DNA from: Ascaphus truei
Taxonomy: Eukaryota; Chordata; Amphibia; Anura; Ascaphidae
Assembly: GCA_036426205.1 (NCBI GenBank)
Contig: WSYH01002492.1
Span: forward strand, 1 to 64,000
Length of the DNA: 64,000 nt
Reading direction: 5' to 3'
In this document: positions 28,834 to 39,407 of the stretch, one piece after another
Numbering within the stretch: the first letter of the stretch is position 1
How the letters are laid out: every line of letters begins with the position of its first letter
Made by a program: the position numbers and the translations under genes
The notes under the pieces: model-generated
Told to the model about the DNA's origin: nothing
The model's database searches: none
The model's input: the letters and a program-made list of their open reading frames with translations, nothing else

Positions 28834-29500
28834 AAGTGCAGTGGTCAGTACCCCCTCTTTGATGCAAAGATCTAAAACATCAGGTAATGGATTCCTGGTT
28901 TTGTGAAAAGTCCATAGTCAATCTGACCTGTTGAGGGCAAGAGAAAGAAGTGCTCAAAAAACGAATAACAGATCGTGAGAGCCAGTCCAGATGAAAGAAT
29001 AGGTCATCAGGTAGGGCAGTTACCATAAGATAAGGGGGAATAGAGTCTATTCGTCAAGCTTTTTTTGTACAGTTTCATAATCAACACATAATAAATGGTT
29101 TTGGGTTATGTGGGCCCATATTAGACACCGATGCGCTACTGGAAATCTGAAGAAAGAAAATCAGTCTCAAATGTGAAATAGTGTTATGTAAAATTATGTG
29201 TATGGAAGGAAGAACAGAGAAAGTCAATAGGAGGGCCTTCTGTAGTAGGGCGGATGTGTCAGTAAACAAGTTACGCACAGAATGCCATACCAGCGAGAGA
29301 GAAGCTGGCAGTTAAGTTTAAGGAGTTAAAAGATAAACAAGGGAGTAAGAATTGGCAGCAGATAAAGGAGGGGAGCTATTGTTGTCTAAACATGCTGCTA
29401 TGAAACAGAGAATATGACGCATTTGGCAAGATGTCCAATATTAAAAACTATGACGTCTGACCCAACCAATACAATTAAAAAAGAGATAGAATCAAACGCC

Positions 29501-30099
29501 GGTTAGGTCTTTCCAATGGCCTGGATTGATCACAGACAAACTTCTTACACAAAGAATTCCCAATTAGACCCATTATTATATATCTCCAGAAAACTTCACC
29601 ACAAAGACTCCATTAATCCCTCTGGGAGGGACAACTTATTCGAGCCAAGAGGATTCCATCTGTTCAACAATCTCACAGTTTGTGATTTTTCCTGCAACCA
29701 TGATTTTCCAACATTACACAAAGTTTATATCAGGACATACGCGTTCATAATAGACTTGGCTAACATGGGCCTATCCCTCTGATGCTTGGTTGTCATGTGG
29801 ACGTCCTAGTATACACTGTATCCGCATGAAGAGGGTATATGGCATCTGGCGGCAATCTTGTTACTGACATCCTGGCCTACACAGGCCTCCTATGACTCTT
29901 CTCCCTTCTCATCACACAGAATTCACATAAGAACTGTTTCAATTGAGGGATGATTTTTTTCTTCAGATTTCCTGGGTTACCGCTATGGGTTCTAATAGGG
30001 CCCCAGCCTAGTAAACAACACTTTGATTTGATTATAAACGTACATATCTGCAAAAATAGATCTATTCCCCCTTTATCTTAGGCTACTGGGGCTATAACT
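29501..30099. other. Centre of the inverted Penelope pair, unclassified
   Basis: No convincing domain was seen. This may be decayed RT from both arms. Confidence 0.3.
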
Positions 30100-30154
30100 G
30101 ATGACCTCATTCTTTATCTGGACTGGCCTATCACGATTCTGTTAATTACGTTTT

Positions 30155-30337
30155 TTGAGACACTTATTCTCTCCCTCACCGGTCACAGATACTATGACTT
30201 GTCACAAACAGGAGATCCATTACCTCGACGTTAGCTTTGACATCAAAGAGGGGCGTATGACCCCACTAAGCTTTTCACCAAACCAACTGATTTGCATACC
30301 CTACTGCACGCAGGAGCTTCCACCCAATGGCACTTAA
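30155..30337 (+). pseudogene. Penelope RT thumb remnant
   Basis: EIHYLDVSFDIKEGRMTPLS matches the Penelope motif IxFLDVxxxxxxGxxxTxLY that precedes the KPTDRN box. The following FSPNQLICIPYCTQELPPNG is a degenerate version of that box and the LHxxSxHP segment. A stop follows. Confidence 0.65.
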
Positions 30338-30648
30338 AGTGGTTACCCTATTCACAGATGCGTATGTGATTATGGGATCGTCAGCGATCTGTCGATGTTG
30401 ATAACAATTAGACAATTATGGAGCGCAGAAGTGTACCAAAGGGGGATACACGAGATGATGTAGCATCTAGCCGCATATGCCACGCATGGTGACAAGACTG
30501 TTGTACCGGATGAACGAATAAGGACCCTTGAAAGTTCCAAAACGACCATATTGTTACACCCATATAGTTCAATCTCGAAAGTTTCGTGAATCACAGTATA
30601 AGAGCAATTGGCACATTCTATTAGTGACAGATACCCTTAGATGCATCA

Positions 30649-30870
30649 TTGGGGCAATTACCTTTATTTGGGCATAGCCGAGGCAAAATCTGCGGTAGCC
30701 TCTGTAATCACAGACTTCTGTTGATGAATACGGATATCGCCCAATGGGGCAGACAAGCCAGATTGTGTCACATGCCAGGGTTTGTCACATGCAGCAGCAT
30801 GACCCTGGCACATATTTTAAAACATCCACATACAGGTAAACGCTACAAAATACGGCAACGCCTGACTTAC
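30649..30870 (+). pseudogene. Penelope linker/endonuclease remnant
   Basis: LCHMPGFVTCSSMTLAHILK and HPHTGKRYKIRQRLTY match the Cys-containing stretch and the HPxTGKxxxI box just before the GIY-YIG core. The left arm has the equivalent residues (VRCPG, TSGKRTI). A stop interrupts before the VYxIxCPCG part. Confidence 0.65.
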
Positions 30871-32524
30871 TGAACACCAGTAGTGGATGGTCATCTATTA
30901 TCTGCCCTGTGCGACTATATAAAGGCAAGACCCGAGAGAGACTATTCAATAGAGAGAATGGAGGGGTCCATAGGTCTAATAGTCAGAATTGGCACTGGGA
31001 CAGCATGAGATGACCAACCAGTTGCTAATACACTTCCTCACCTGTGGGAGGCATTCAAACTAGCGTCCATGACATTTATGCCCTTTGATCAGTTTTTTAG
31101 AACCTGTGCGTGGTGGCAACCTGACAGAGTGCTCTGCAAACGTGAGAGAAGTTTCTGGAATCTATGAAGATACTGAATACGTTACCTAAGGGATGGTTGA
31201 ACTAGAGTCTGAGCTCTCTCCATGTTTTCTAACCCTAGGCTAAACTTTCCCTTGTTACCCTGAATGGATCACAGTTCAGATGTACCTACTTATGTACTAT
31301 GACATTTTAGTGCCGTTAGTGTCTCTTTAGATGGGGATCCGTGATTACTGCATTAATGAGAACACCAACCACTTAGACATACTCGGGCTCGTACAACGTG
31401 GCTATAACTCCATATGGAGTACAATCATCGGGTTGGAAGTGAAAATCAACAGTGTGGATTTCCCCCTTTCACAGGCATGATATTATGTCTGAGGGCTCAG
31501 GTAGACCTAAACTGAACAGTGGGCAGAATAGGAGAAATATGACAGTGCAGTTTTTTACATCAACAATTGGTCCTAAAATGACACAGTGTATCCTGGGGTG
31601 GTGTTATGGCTTTTGTTGCCTTGCACACTGACTAGTGACAATAGTTAGTGCGTATATTTGTGTGGTTTTATCTTGGACTGTTGGTGCTGTTTCAATGGTG
31701 TGGTGTTAGACAGTCCCTTCTCCATTTAAAGACTATAATACAGGAACAGCAGGGGTACCGGCTCAAGTACCTGCTAAGAATCAGCTGACAAGCTAAGAGC
31801 TGCCATCCCAGGATCTTCAAGCTGTGATAAGGTAATAAAAAATTGCATGACAATTCATAGACACAGAACTGTACAATGGAAGTGCATTGGATTGGTTCTG
31901 TTCCGCTGATGTGGATACCTACCGGTTTCATTGCTGCCATGATACTGAACCAGCAGGATCCACTGGCCCATGCTGTATTGTTGAAATCAAGCTGTTGGCG
32001 GAGAATGGCTGCCAGAAGATTGCGGAGCTGCTACACACCAGAATTCTGTCACAAGAAGGACAGATTTATTACCAGCTTATATGGGGCATTATTTAGACAG
32101 TAATACAGTTACCCCCTCCCCCCCCCCCCCCCGCCACTGTTCTGACCCCCTGCCCTGGTTGGTGGTACACTGGCAGACACACATCTAGCAATAATGTTAA
32201 GTATACAGTAGTTGCACTTTTGACTCCTCTGTGGGTTTGTAAGTGTTGAAAATTATCACTACAGACTAGTTGATATATTTTTGACACATTGTTCCCTTAT
32301 TAAGTGTTTCTAATGTGGTCACAAACCTTCTGTGCTCTACTCACTACAGCAGAGCTTACCTGTGTTAGGATTCCTCTTCCCACTGAACATTGGCACCCTG
32401 TAGGCTCCTCCTTTATGCTGCACTCCCTGTGACATCAATGGGTGTCACTTAGTTTTGGACTCCACATTTTTTTCACAAATGGGTGGTTGGTTAGGGTATA
32501 TCGGGTTGATCATCACTTGTTATT

Positions 32525-32560
32525 GCTCTTGGAAAGGTCCAGTAGGGACGAAATGTTGAG
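32525..32560 (+). ncRNA. Degenerate hammerhead-like fold at the Penelope 3' end
   Basis: CTTGGAAA, stem II GGTCC...GGGAC, CGAAATGTTGAG. It resembles the fold at 20905-20952 but with GAAAT for GAAAC and an eroded first core strand. Likely inactive. Confidence 0.4.
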
Positions 32561-32624
32561 TCAGGACATTTCACTTTTTGTGAATATAGGAGTTAGCCGT
32601 CATTTTTTTTTTGGACACACACAA

Positions 32625-32716
32625 TATATAATATATATATGTATATATATATAATTATATATATATATATATACTATATATATATAATATATATATATAT
32701 ATAATATATATTATAT
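32625..32716. repeat. (TA)n microsatellite
   Basis: Interrupted TA tract. Confidence 0.95.
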
Positions 32717-32867
32717 AGTGGTGACAAATCACCAAAAAATTACTGCCAAACAAAAAATACTCGCCACCATAGTCCAAAAGTGTGCTGCTGGGCAAATGTA
32801 CCTCGCCCGGGGGTTAAATCCATCGCACGGGGGCGAGGCAAAATGTATAGGGTTCTTGTCGAAACTG
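32717..32867. mobile_element. hAT-like MITE, diverged copy
   Basis: AGTGGTGACAAATCACC...TTCTTGTCGAAACTG aligns along its length to the intact copy at 38493-38648, including the internal ACTCGCC and CGGGGGTTAAATCC blocks. Confidence 0.7.
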
Positions 32868-34457
32868 TATATATATTATATATATACAAAACAACAAACA
32901 GCGCCCATAAACAAAAATAAATTGTCCCAACAATATAAAATTATATTAATACCCAAAACATGCAAAATAATCAAATTATGCATTGTAACAGGGGACTTAT
33001 CTCTGTTCACCAATGTGCCTCGTAATCCAGCAGTGGGTGGTAACTACTGGTAGCAATTACTAAACCTACACACTGCCTGATGTGATGTGCCTTAGAAGAA
33101 GCCTGTCTTGATAAGAGACAGGAAGGAGATCTCCTTTGCTCTAACACCCTGAGTGAACTTTGGAGAAGAGGCGAGCCCAGAGGTTTCTTGGCTTCCAGAG
33201 AGATTGACCAAGAGAACCAACAGATTATGGACGCTGCACAAAAAGACATTTAAACCTGGATGCTGATAATACGGGAAGAAAGGGCAGAACCTGGAACAGA
33301 TGACTTATTTTCCATTACTGTGTCCATATATACCTATAATATTCAGTGTTGCAAACACATACATTTGTACGCCCCAGACGAGGGATTTAACAGCGTGGCG
33401 AGTCCTATTGGCCCAAGAAGCAAACGTGGTGGTACTAGGGTGGGAGTAGAATTTGTTTGTTCGGCTGGTTGTAGATTTTTTGGTGATTTGCGACCACTGT
33501 CTATTATGACTGGGCTCTGAGGAATAAGCCTGGGTAGCCACCCAGTTAAAAGGGGCTGTGAAATAGACATGGATACATATATGCCAAAGTGGAGCAAGTT
33601 TTATTGGGCTCACTATTCTCATGATGTTGAGTTGATTTCTGCGGTGTGTTTTAGCGACAAGGACACAATAAAGCCTTGGTTATGATTTTCACCTTACAAC
33701 AGGTTCATCCATTGGTACCTCGACCATGTCCTCCTCTACAATGCAGAATTTAAAACTTAACGAATACACAATCCAGGCTTTTGAACACAGGGAGAAAATC
33801 TGTGAAAGCCATGTCAGTAGTGAACGGGGGGCAGCCGATCCAAAGGAGAGAGACACTTCCAAAGAATAGGTAGCTAAAATGAAAAAGAAAAGCACACCCC
33901 TAGTGCATTATTCCTGTTTTTATCATTACAGGATATATCTGCTTGCGATTGTGAAGCAGGAATTGCACTACGGGAGGCCCTTTGTTCTTGCTTTTCAATA
34001 TATATATATGACATGAGATAGGATAATGATGATCCTAGAGAATCAAGTACCTTCAGGCAATACAGACACTGCATCACAGATGAAAATCAGAGGGCAGCAC
34101 TCCAAAATGGTAGTCAAAGATTGTATGAACATAAACAAGAACATCATTCCAAGCATATGTATATAATGATTTGGGGGGTGGTAAAATAGCTAAAAAAGTT
34201 TGAGATTTCTCGAAAGCGCAGTAGTGGCTTTTATTTTGTTATTTTTAATGTTTGCCTTGTTAAAGGAACAGGCGCAATAAAAGCCGGGATTTAATTTAAC
34301 CCTAAATCAGTCTCCATTAAAATATATCTCGCTACACATTCTACGGACCATTTGTTCTTTTATATATAACGCTAGCCATGGGCATAGATATAGCCCGAGG
34401 CGGAGCTCGGGTGCACAGAACTCTTGGCAGCACGCTCTCTAGGGTGACCAAACAAAA
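32868..34457. other. Unclassified sequence, probably decayed repeats
   Basis: No gene was recognised. The text around 33340-33680 (GAGCAAGTTTTATTGGGCTC, ACACAATAAAGCC) has the look of an element terminal region, but no motif was certain. Confidence 0.3.
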
Positions 34458-34963
34458 TTTTTTTTTTTTCCTCCCGAGAGGGTACACCCTCTCGCTCATC
34501 GGATCCCAGTCCACTTCAATGGATAGGGAGCTTGCCTTTGGACTGTCCAACCGAAGTCAGACCCGCCCTCAGTGCACAGTTTCCCTGAAGGTTTTAGCCC
34601 GAAAGCCTAGGTCTCCAGGGACATTGATGCCTTCCTCCGTTAGGATTCAGGACATCCGTCTCTTCCTCCCTCTGGCCCGAGGCCCGCAAGGGAGTTCGCA
34701 TCATCTCCCCTCTTTCGAGGGTTGTGCAGGTGCACCCCAGCCCCGAAGGGCTAGTTGTTCGAATGCCATCCCCCCTTAGCCCGAAGGCTCAGGGGTTCTG
34801 TGATCCGGGGTCTGGACACCACCTCTCAACGACCTAGAGGGCCAAATGCTTGCCACAGACCTTTCCTACTGAAACCCCAGATAGGATAGTACTGCATTTG
34901 GTCATAGCTGTGCAGGTCGAGAGGAGCACTCATATCGCCTTGATCTAAGCCAAAGGGCCAAGG
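34458..34963 (-). mobile_element. SINE-A, second copy
   Basis: On the minus strand it begins CCTTGGCCCTTTGGCTTAGA directly after the intact hammerhead (5' side at 34963) and ends in a 12-A tail. It is about 90% similar to 22733-23248 but with small indels. Its 3' flank is not the hammerhead repeat, so the downstream half of the repeat has been lost by rearrangement. Confidence 0.75.
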
Positions 34964-35014
34964 CACCCACAGACAGCTGTTTCGACCTTGATGGGTCTCA
35001 TCAGTGTGGGGTTG
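34964..35014 (-). ncRNA. Hammerhead ribozyme, type I-like, fully conserved core
   Basis: On the minus strand, stem I is CCCACA (35010-35005) paired with TGTGGG (34971-34966), 6 bp. The core is CTGATGA (35004-34998). Stem II is GACC/GGTC with loop CATCAA. GAAA is at 34983-34980. Stem III is the self-complementary CAGCTG (34979-34974). The cleavage triplet is GTC with the cut after 34972. All core nucleotides match the consensus. The stem III palindrome has no loop, so activity should need pairing of two ribozymes, as in newt satellite 2 hammerheads. Cleavage would leave UGUGGGUG ahead of SINE-A. Confidence 0.88.
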
Positions 35015-35236
35015 ATTTTACTGGGAATGCAGGAGAGGCTTATGGGATAGGCTAAACCATAATACTGAGTTAAGTTATGGTGAGTAAAAAAGTGACATAA
35101 ACCCTCCACAGGAAAGCAAATATGCAAATATAGCTGTATGCTCATCTGCATGTCTTAGGCAGGTCTGCAACCCCACCTTTCCCCATTATCACCCAGCATA
35201 CAGCACTTCCACTGCAGCAAGGGATTCTGGGAAATG
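34964..35236 (-). repeat. Hammerhead repeat unit 8
   Basis: Reverse orientation, containing the best ribozyme. It runs from the stem I 3' strand to CCAGAATCCC/GGGATTCTGGGAAATG, where the LINE joins. It includes the TATGCAAATATAGC octamer-like segment. Confidence 0.9.
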
Positions 35237-37785
35237 GGGAGCTGCGAGACAAAGATGGCAATGTGCAGCAGGGGAAGGAGGAAGGAGGAAGGAGGAAGGA
35301 GGAAGTCATGGGAGTCGTGAAAGATTTCTATGAGGACCTCTACTCCCCAAAAGCATCAGACCGAGACCAGGCTGACAAATTCCTGTCAGGGATTACAAAC
35401 ACCATCGACCCGGCAGGAAAAGCAGCCATGAACGCCCCCCTGACGCTGGAGGAGCTCCACGCTGCAACCAAATCCTTTAAGACGGTTAGGACGCCGGGCG
35501 GAGATGGTATCCCAGCTGAGTTATACACGAAGCTGTGGGAACTGATCGGCCCGGACCTGCTCGAGCTTTACAGGGAACTGGAAGCAGAAGGTAGGATGCC
35601 CCCAACGCTGAGGGAAGGAATGCTGACGCTCTTGTACAAACGGAAGGGGGAGAGGTGCGACCTCAAGAACTGGCGTCCCATCTCGCTCCTGAACATGGAC
35701 TACAAGATCCTAGCAAAAGTCCTAGCGAACAGACTGAAGAAGGTCATCAGCCAGATCATCCACCCAGACCAGACGTGCGGCATCCCCGGACGCAGGATCG
35801 CAGACAGCCTCGCCCTAATCAGAGACGCAGTCCACTACATCAAAGACCGCCGTGTACACGCGGCCCTGGTCACCCTTGATCAGAAGAAGGCCTTCGACCG
35901 TGTCTCCCATGATTTCATGGGCAGGGTGCTGCGTGAGTATGGGATGGGGGAGATGTTCTGTTCTTATGTTAACCTGATGTACCTTGACATTTGCAGTGTG
36001 GCGATCGTGAACGGATGGAAGACTAACCCCTTCCCTGTCCTCTCAGGGGTTATTCAGGGCTGCCCTCTTTCACCTCTCCTTTTTGTCTGTTGTATAGAGC
36101 TCTTCGCCCAGTGCATCAGACGAGACGCAAAGATCAGAGGGATCGTCGTGCCAGGACCCCAGAGACGCGAAGTGAAGTGCTCGCTCTACATGAATGACGT
36201 CACCATCTTCTGCGCAGATAGCCGGTCGGTGAAGACACTGGTCCAGACGTGTGAGGATTTCGGGAAAGCTTCAGGAGCAAAAGTCAACTGCGGGAAGTCA
36301 GAGACCAAGCTATTTGGGCTTTGGAACCTGACTGCCGACCCCCTCCCCTTCCCCATCAGAGCAGGCCTCATTCAAATCCTTGGAGTCTGGTTTGGTGTGG
36401 GGAGCGAGGCCGCTGCCCTGAAGAGCTGGAACGAGAGGCTGAACAAGGTGAAGCAGAAGATCGGATTGTGGCGCCTCAGACCCCTCACAATTGAGGGGAA
36501 AAAGCTGGTACTGCTGAACGAGATCCTCCCTGTCCTGCAGTACGTGGCCCAGGCATACCCGCCTTCGACCAGAACCTGCCAGGAGATCTCCATGGCAGTG
36601 TTCCGCTTTGTCTGGGGGGCCAAGTTTGAGAGGGGAAAGCGCGAGGTGATGTACAAAGAGCCGCACCAGGGGGGTAGAGGAATCCCCGACATCCCCACTA
36701 TGCTGCACGCCTTCTTTGTAAGCAACTGCGTGCGGATCACCCTGAGAGACTGCGACAAAGACTCCTCTGGCTACTCCATGTCCCGCCTCCTACTCCTGCC
36801 GCTCTGGAGAGCACTGGGGTGGGACAAGTGGGACAGCTCCATCCCTTACAGCTGGCACACGGCCTGGTTCTACAAGGACGTGAAGAAGTTTGTGAGGCAG
36901 AACAATCTGGAGGGAGTAAAACCAGACCTGTGGAAGCCCAAGGTCATCTACAAAATGATCAGGGCTAAAGACATCATGGAATCAGTCCCAGGTCTCCACC
37001 CCAACACCTTTGGAACGGTGTGGAGGAATGTGGCATCGAAAAGACTAATGAACAAACACAAAGACATTGCTTGGCAGGCCATATACGGGGGACTCCCTGT
37101 GAATGCGGACAAGTACCAGAGTAAACTCCCCAGGTGCAACCCAGTGGAGGAAAGCATCATACACCTCTTCTGGAACTGCCCCTTTGCGCAGGCCTTGCTG
37201 CGCGCGCTGGACACTGACTTAAAGGACTGTATACCGAGGAAGTGCGTCACGTACTACTCGGTGTTCCACGGACTTTTCACAGGAACACACACAGAGGACG
37301 CAATCGAAGCCGGTTGGCGTCTAATGTGCTGTTTCAAGGACGTTTTACTATTCGCCAGGGAACGTTTGATCAAGGGGAAGAGGAGGATGTCGGTACAGGA
37401 CTGTCGCAGGCTGCTCCACAGCCTGCTCAAGGACTATTCCATCTTTGACGGCCTGAGGAGGAGGACTAAACACCCCCCTCCCCACCCCCCCTTTACTCCC
37501 CCGCCCCAAAAGTTTTTCTGTGCAATAAAGTTAGAGATAATGTGTGTACGATATGTCATGTCTGTGGTGCGGTGCATACGTATAAATGCACTGCACCGCC
37601 GTGTTCGTCACAGTTTTTTTACTTTTGGGGAAACCATTAATAAAAATGTATGTGAGTTGTGTGGGATATGCACTGCGCCGTTGTTAACGTTGCGGTTTTT
37701 TTTTCGTTTGGAAAATGATTTATGTACTGTTATAGTCTTGTTGTAAAGATTCGCTGAATAATAAAAGAATTTTCAAAACAAAAAA
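35237..37785 (+). mobile_element. Tx1-clade (L1-type) non-LTR retrotransposon, 5'-truncated
   Basis: A single open frame with RT and C-terminal region, a GT-rich 3' UTR, AATAAA at 37760 and a short A tail, joined directly to AGCTGTCTATGGGTGG of the hammerhead repeat. The 5' end is cut in the region following the apurinic endonuclease domain, which is absent. The 5' side abuts a hammerhead repeat in the opposite orientation, so the locus is rearranged rather than a simple insertion. Confidence 0.85.
35239..37746 (+). pseudogene. Tx1-like ORF2 remnant: reverse transcriptase with altered active site
   Basis: The frame is open from the 5' junction (ELRDKDGNVQQ) for about 835 codons. A GGAAGGA microsatellite encodes EEGGRRKEE. 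RT motifs follow: NWRPISLLNMDYKILAKVLA, the Tx1-like PDQTCGIPGR, TLDQKKAFDRVSHDF and GVIQGCPLSPLLFV. The catalytic box reads YMND (near 36187) where an active enzyme has YADD, so one catalytic aspartate is lost. The C-terminus keeps the EESIIHLFWNCPFA segment of L1/Tx1 proteins. The endonuclease is missing. It cannot mobilise itself, but the long intact frame suggests recent insertion. Confidence 0.88.
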
Positions 37786-38115
37786 AGCTGTCTATGGGTG
37801 GTTTTCTGGGTATGCACCTTAACCCCGGATGTGCTCAAAGCTGTGACCATGCAGCAAGCTTAAGCCTATAGGGAACCATGTTAAAAATGGTTATTGAGGC
37901 AAAAAGTGACACTGTGTGCTCATTTGCATGTCATTTCCCAGAATCCCTTGCTGCAGTGGAAGTGCTGTATGCTGGGTGATAATGGGGAAAGGTGGTGGCA
38001 ACCTTCCTAAGACATGCAGATGAGCATACAGCTATATTTGCATATTTGCTTTCCTGTGGAGGGTTTTTGTCACTTTTTTTACTCACCATAACTTAACTCA
38101 GTATTATGGTTTATA
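37786..38115 (+). repeat. Hammerhead repeat unit 9
   Basis: It begins AGCTGTCTATGGGTGG immediately after the LINE A tail and continues through the octamer-like CATTTGCATGTC and TATTTGCATATTTGC to TACTCACCATAACTTAACTC, then TA repeats. A diverged partial version follows at about 38130-38215. The ribozyme core itself is not present in this fragment. Confidence 0.85.
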
Positions 38116-38484
38116 TATATATATATTTATGGTGGGTAAAAAAAGTGACAAAAACCCTCCATAGTAAATCATAAAGCAACTGTAAATATTCCTGTATATT
38201 CATTTGCATGTCTATATATATATATTTAATGATATCTTTTGAATAAAATGGTCTTTTAGTTTAACTCTTTGGCCAAAGTGTTATAAGCCCTTGAGCCCCT
38301 CCAAGGCAGACCACGTCTCAAGGGTCCTAACACTAATATAAATTCTTAATAACCTGTACATTACCAGGAAGAATGATTTATAATCATGTGTTAATGGATG
38401 TAGCACTGAGCTCTGTCTGTATTTCATGTTCTGTCTCTGGTTTTAAATATATATTGCCATGCTCAGTAGTACTCCTCTTTAACA
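38116..38484. other. TA repeats and unclassified sequence
   Basis: It includes a segment GGTCTTTTAGTTTAACTCTTT / GGCCAAAG related to a dispersed repeat at 46140 and 60610. Otherwise nothing recognised. Confidence 0.35.
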
Positions 38485-38492
38485 CATATACG

Positions 38493-38648
38493 CAGTGGTT
38501 GACAAATCACCAAAAAATCTACTCGCCACACAAAAAAATCTACTCGCCACCTAGTACCAAACGTGTGCTGCTTGGGCCAAGATTTACTCGCCCGGGGATT
38601 AAATCCACTCGCCCGGGGCGAGCAAATGTATAGGTTTGTCGAACACTG
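38493..38648. mobile_element. hAT-like MITE, intact, with 8-bp target-site duplication
   Basis: 156 bp, starting CAGTGGTTGACAAATCACC and ending GGTTTGTCGAACACTG, flanked by exact CATATACG copies (38485-38492, 38649-38656). The 8-bp duplication and CAGTG...CACTG ends define a hAT superfamily MITE. The interior has repeated TCTACTCGCCAC units. Confidence 0.9.
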
Positions 38649-38656
38649 CATATACG

Positions 38657-39407
38657 CATATATATATTACAACAAGACAAACTGCCTGCAACAGACTAAG
38701 CAAATAATGAGTACTTAAATTAGTAATATAATAACCACTAACGCTGCTAGGGACTAGAAGTAATATAACAATGAAAAGAAAAAGAAAAGCGTCCCAACTC
38801 AGCACTCAATTATACTCAGAACAAATATCATAGAAAATGATGATTTATTAAACAGCACAAATAATCAAACATAAAATACAAAAAATATTAAAACAAACCC
38901 TGACATCCTCCTGTGATAGAATATGTATCAGACAGGGGAAATCCCCTATGAAGATACGGATAGACTCCTAATACCCAAGGCAAGGGAAAAAAACCTATAA
39001 GCACAAAATATATGTAGAACAAGGGGTTAACAATAACCCCTTGAACCTACAAGGCCGGCCTCACCCCTAGTAAATATAAACCCACACAGCAAGCATAGAT
39101 AACACATGCACCAAATTGCCTAATACATGCTGATGTCAAATACGTATATTATATACATACACCGTAAATGCAGTTGGTATAATCAAGGCAAACCAGGCAC
39201 AGTACCAAAAAGAGACTGTTAGTATGGGATCAAAAATGGTTAACAGTTCACATCAGTTACCATAGTCCATGAGACCACCCATGCCACACTGTGATAGTAA
39301 AATGTCCAAAGGGTAAATATATATATATGTTCGTGGTATATTAAACCTTTATTATTGGATTTTACACATGGATCGGGTGCTTTTTCTTTCTCTTTTTTTC
39401 TAATAGA
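38657..39407. other. AT-rich unclassified sequence
   Basis: No gene was recognised. A TTTATTAAACAGCACAAATA segment and polyA-rich text suggest element remains. Confidence 0.3.

Larger units (their letters stand above)
26599..29500 (-). mobile_element. Decayed Penelope-like element, left (minus) arm of an inverted pair
   Basis: On the minus strand there is an RT C-terminal motif (28746-28833), then a GIY-YIG-type region (28478-28089), then ~1.5 kb of 3' sequence. That 3' part is recognisably related to the + strand of 31500-32600, e.g. the shared TATATTTTT...GACAC and CCTTATTAAG blocks. Order and motifs fit a Penelope-like element. It has many stops and indels. The 5' limit is approximate. 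Confidence 0.65.
30100..32620 (+). mobile_element. Decayed Penelope-like element, right (plus) arm
   Basis: It has RT thumb (30155-30337), endonuclease remnant (30649-30870) and a 3' region to about 32560 ending in a hammerhead-like fold. The fold at the end is where Penelope pLTR ribozymes are expected. It is related to but clearly diverged from the left arm, so this is a pair of separate copies or an old inverted duplication. Confidence 0.65.
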
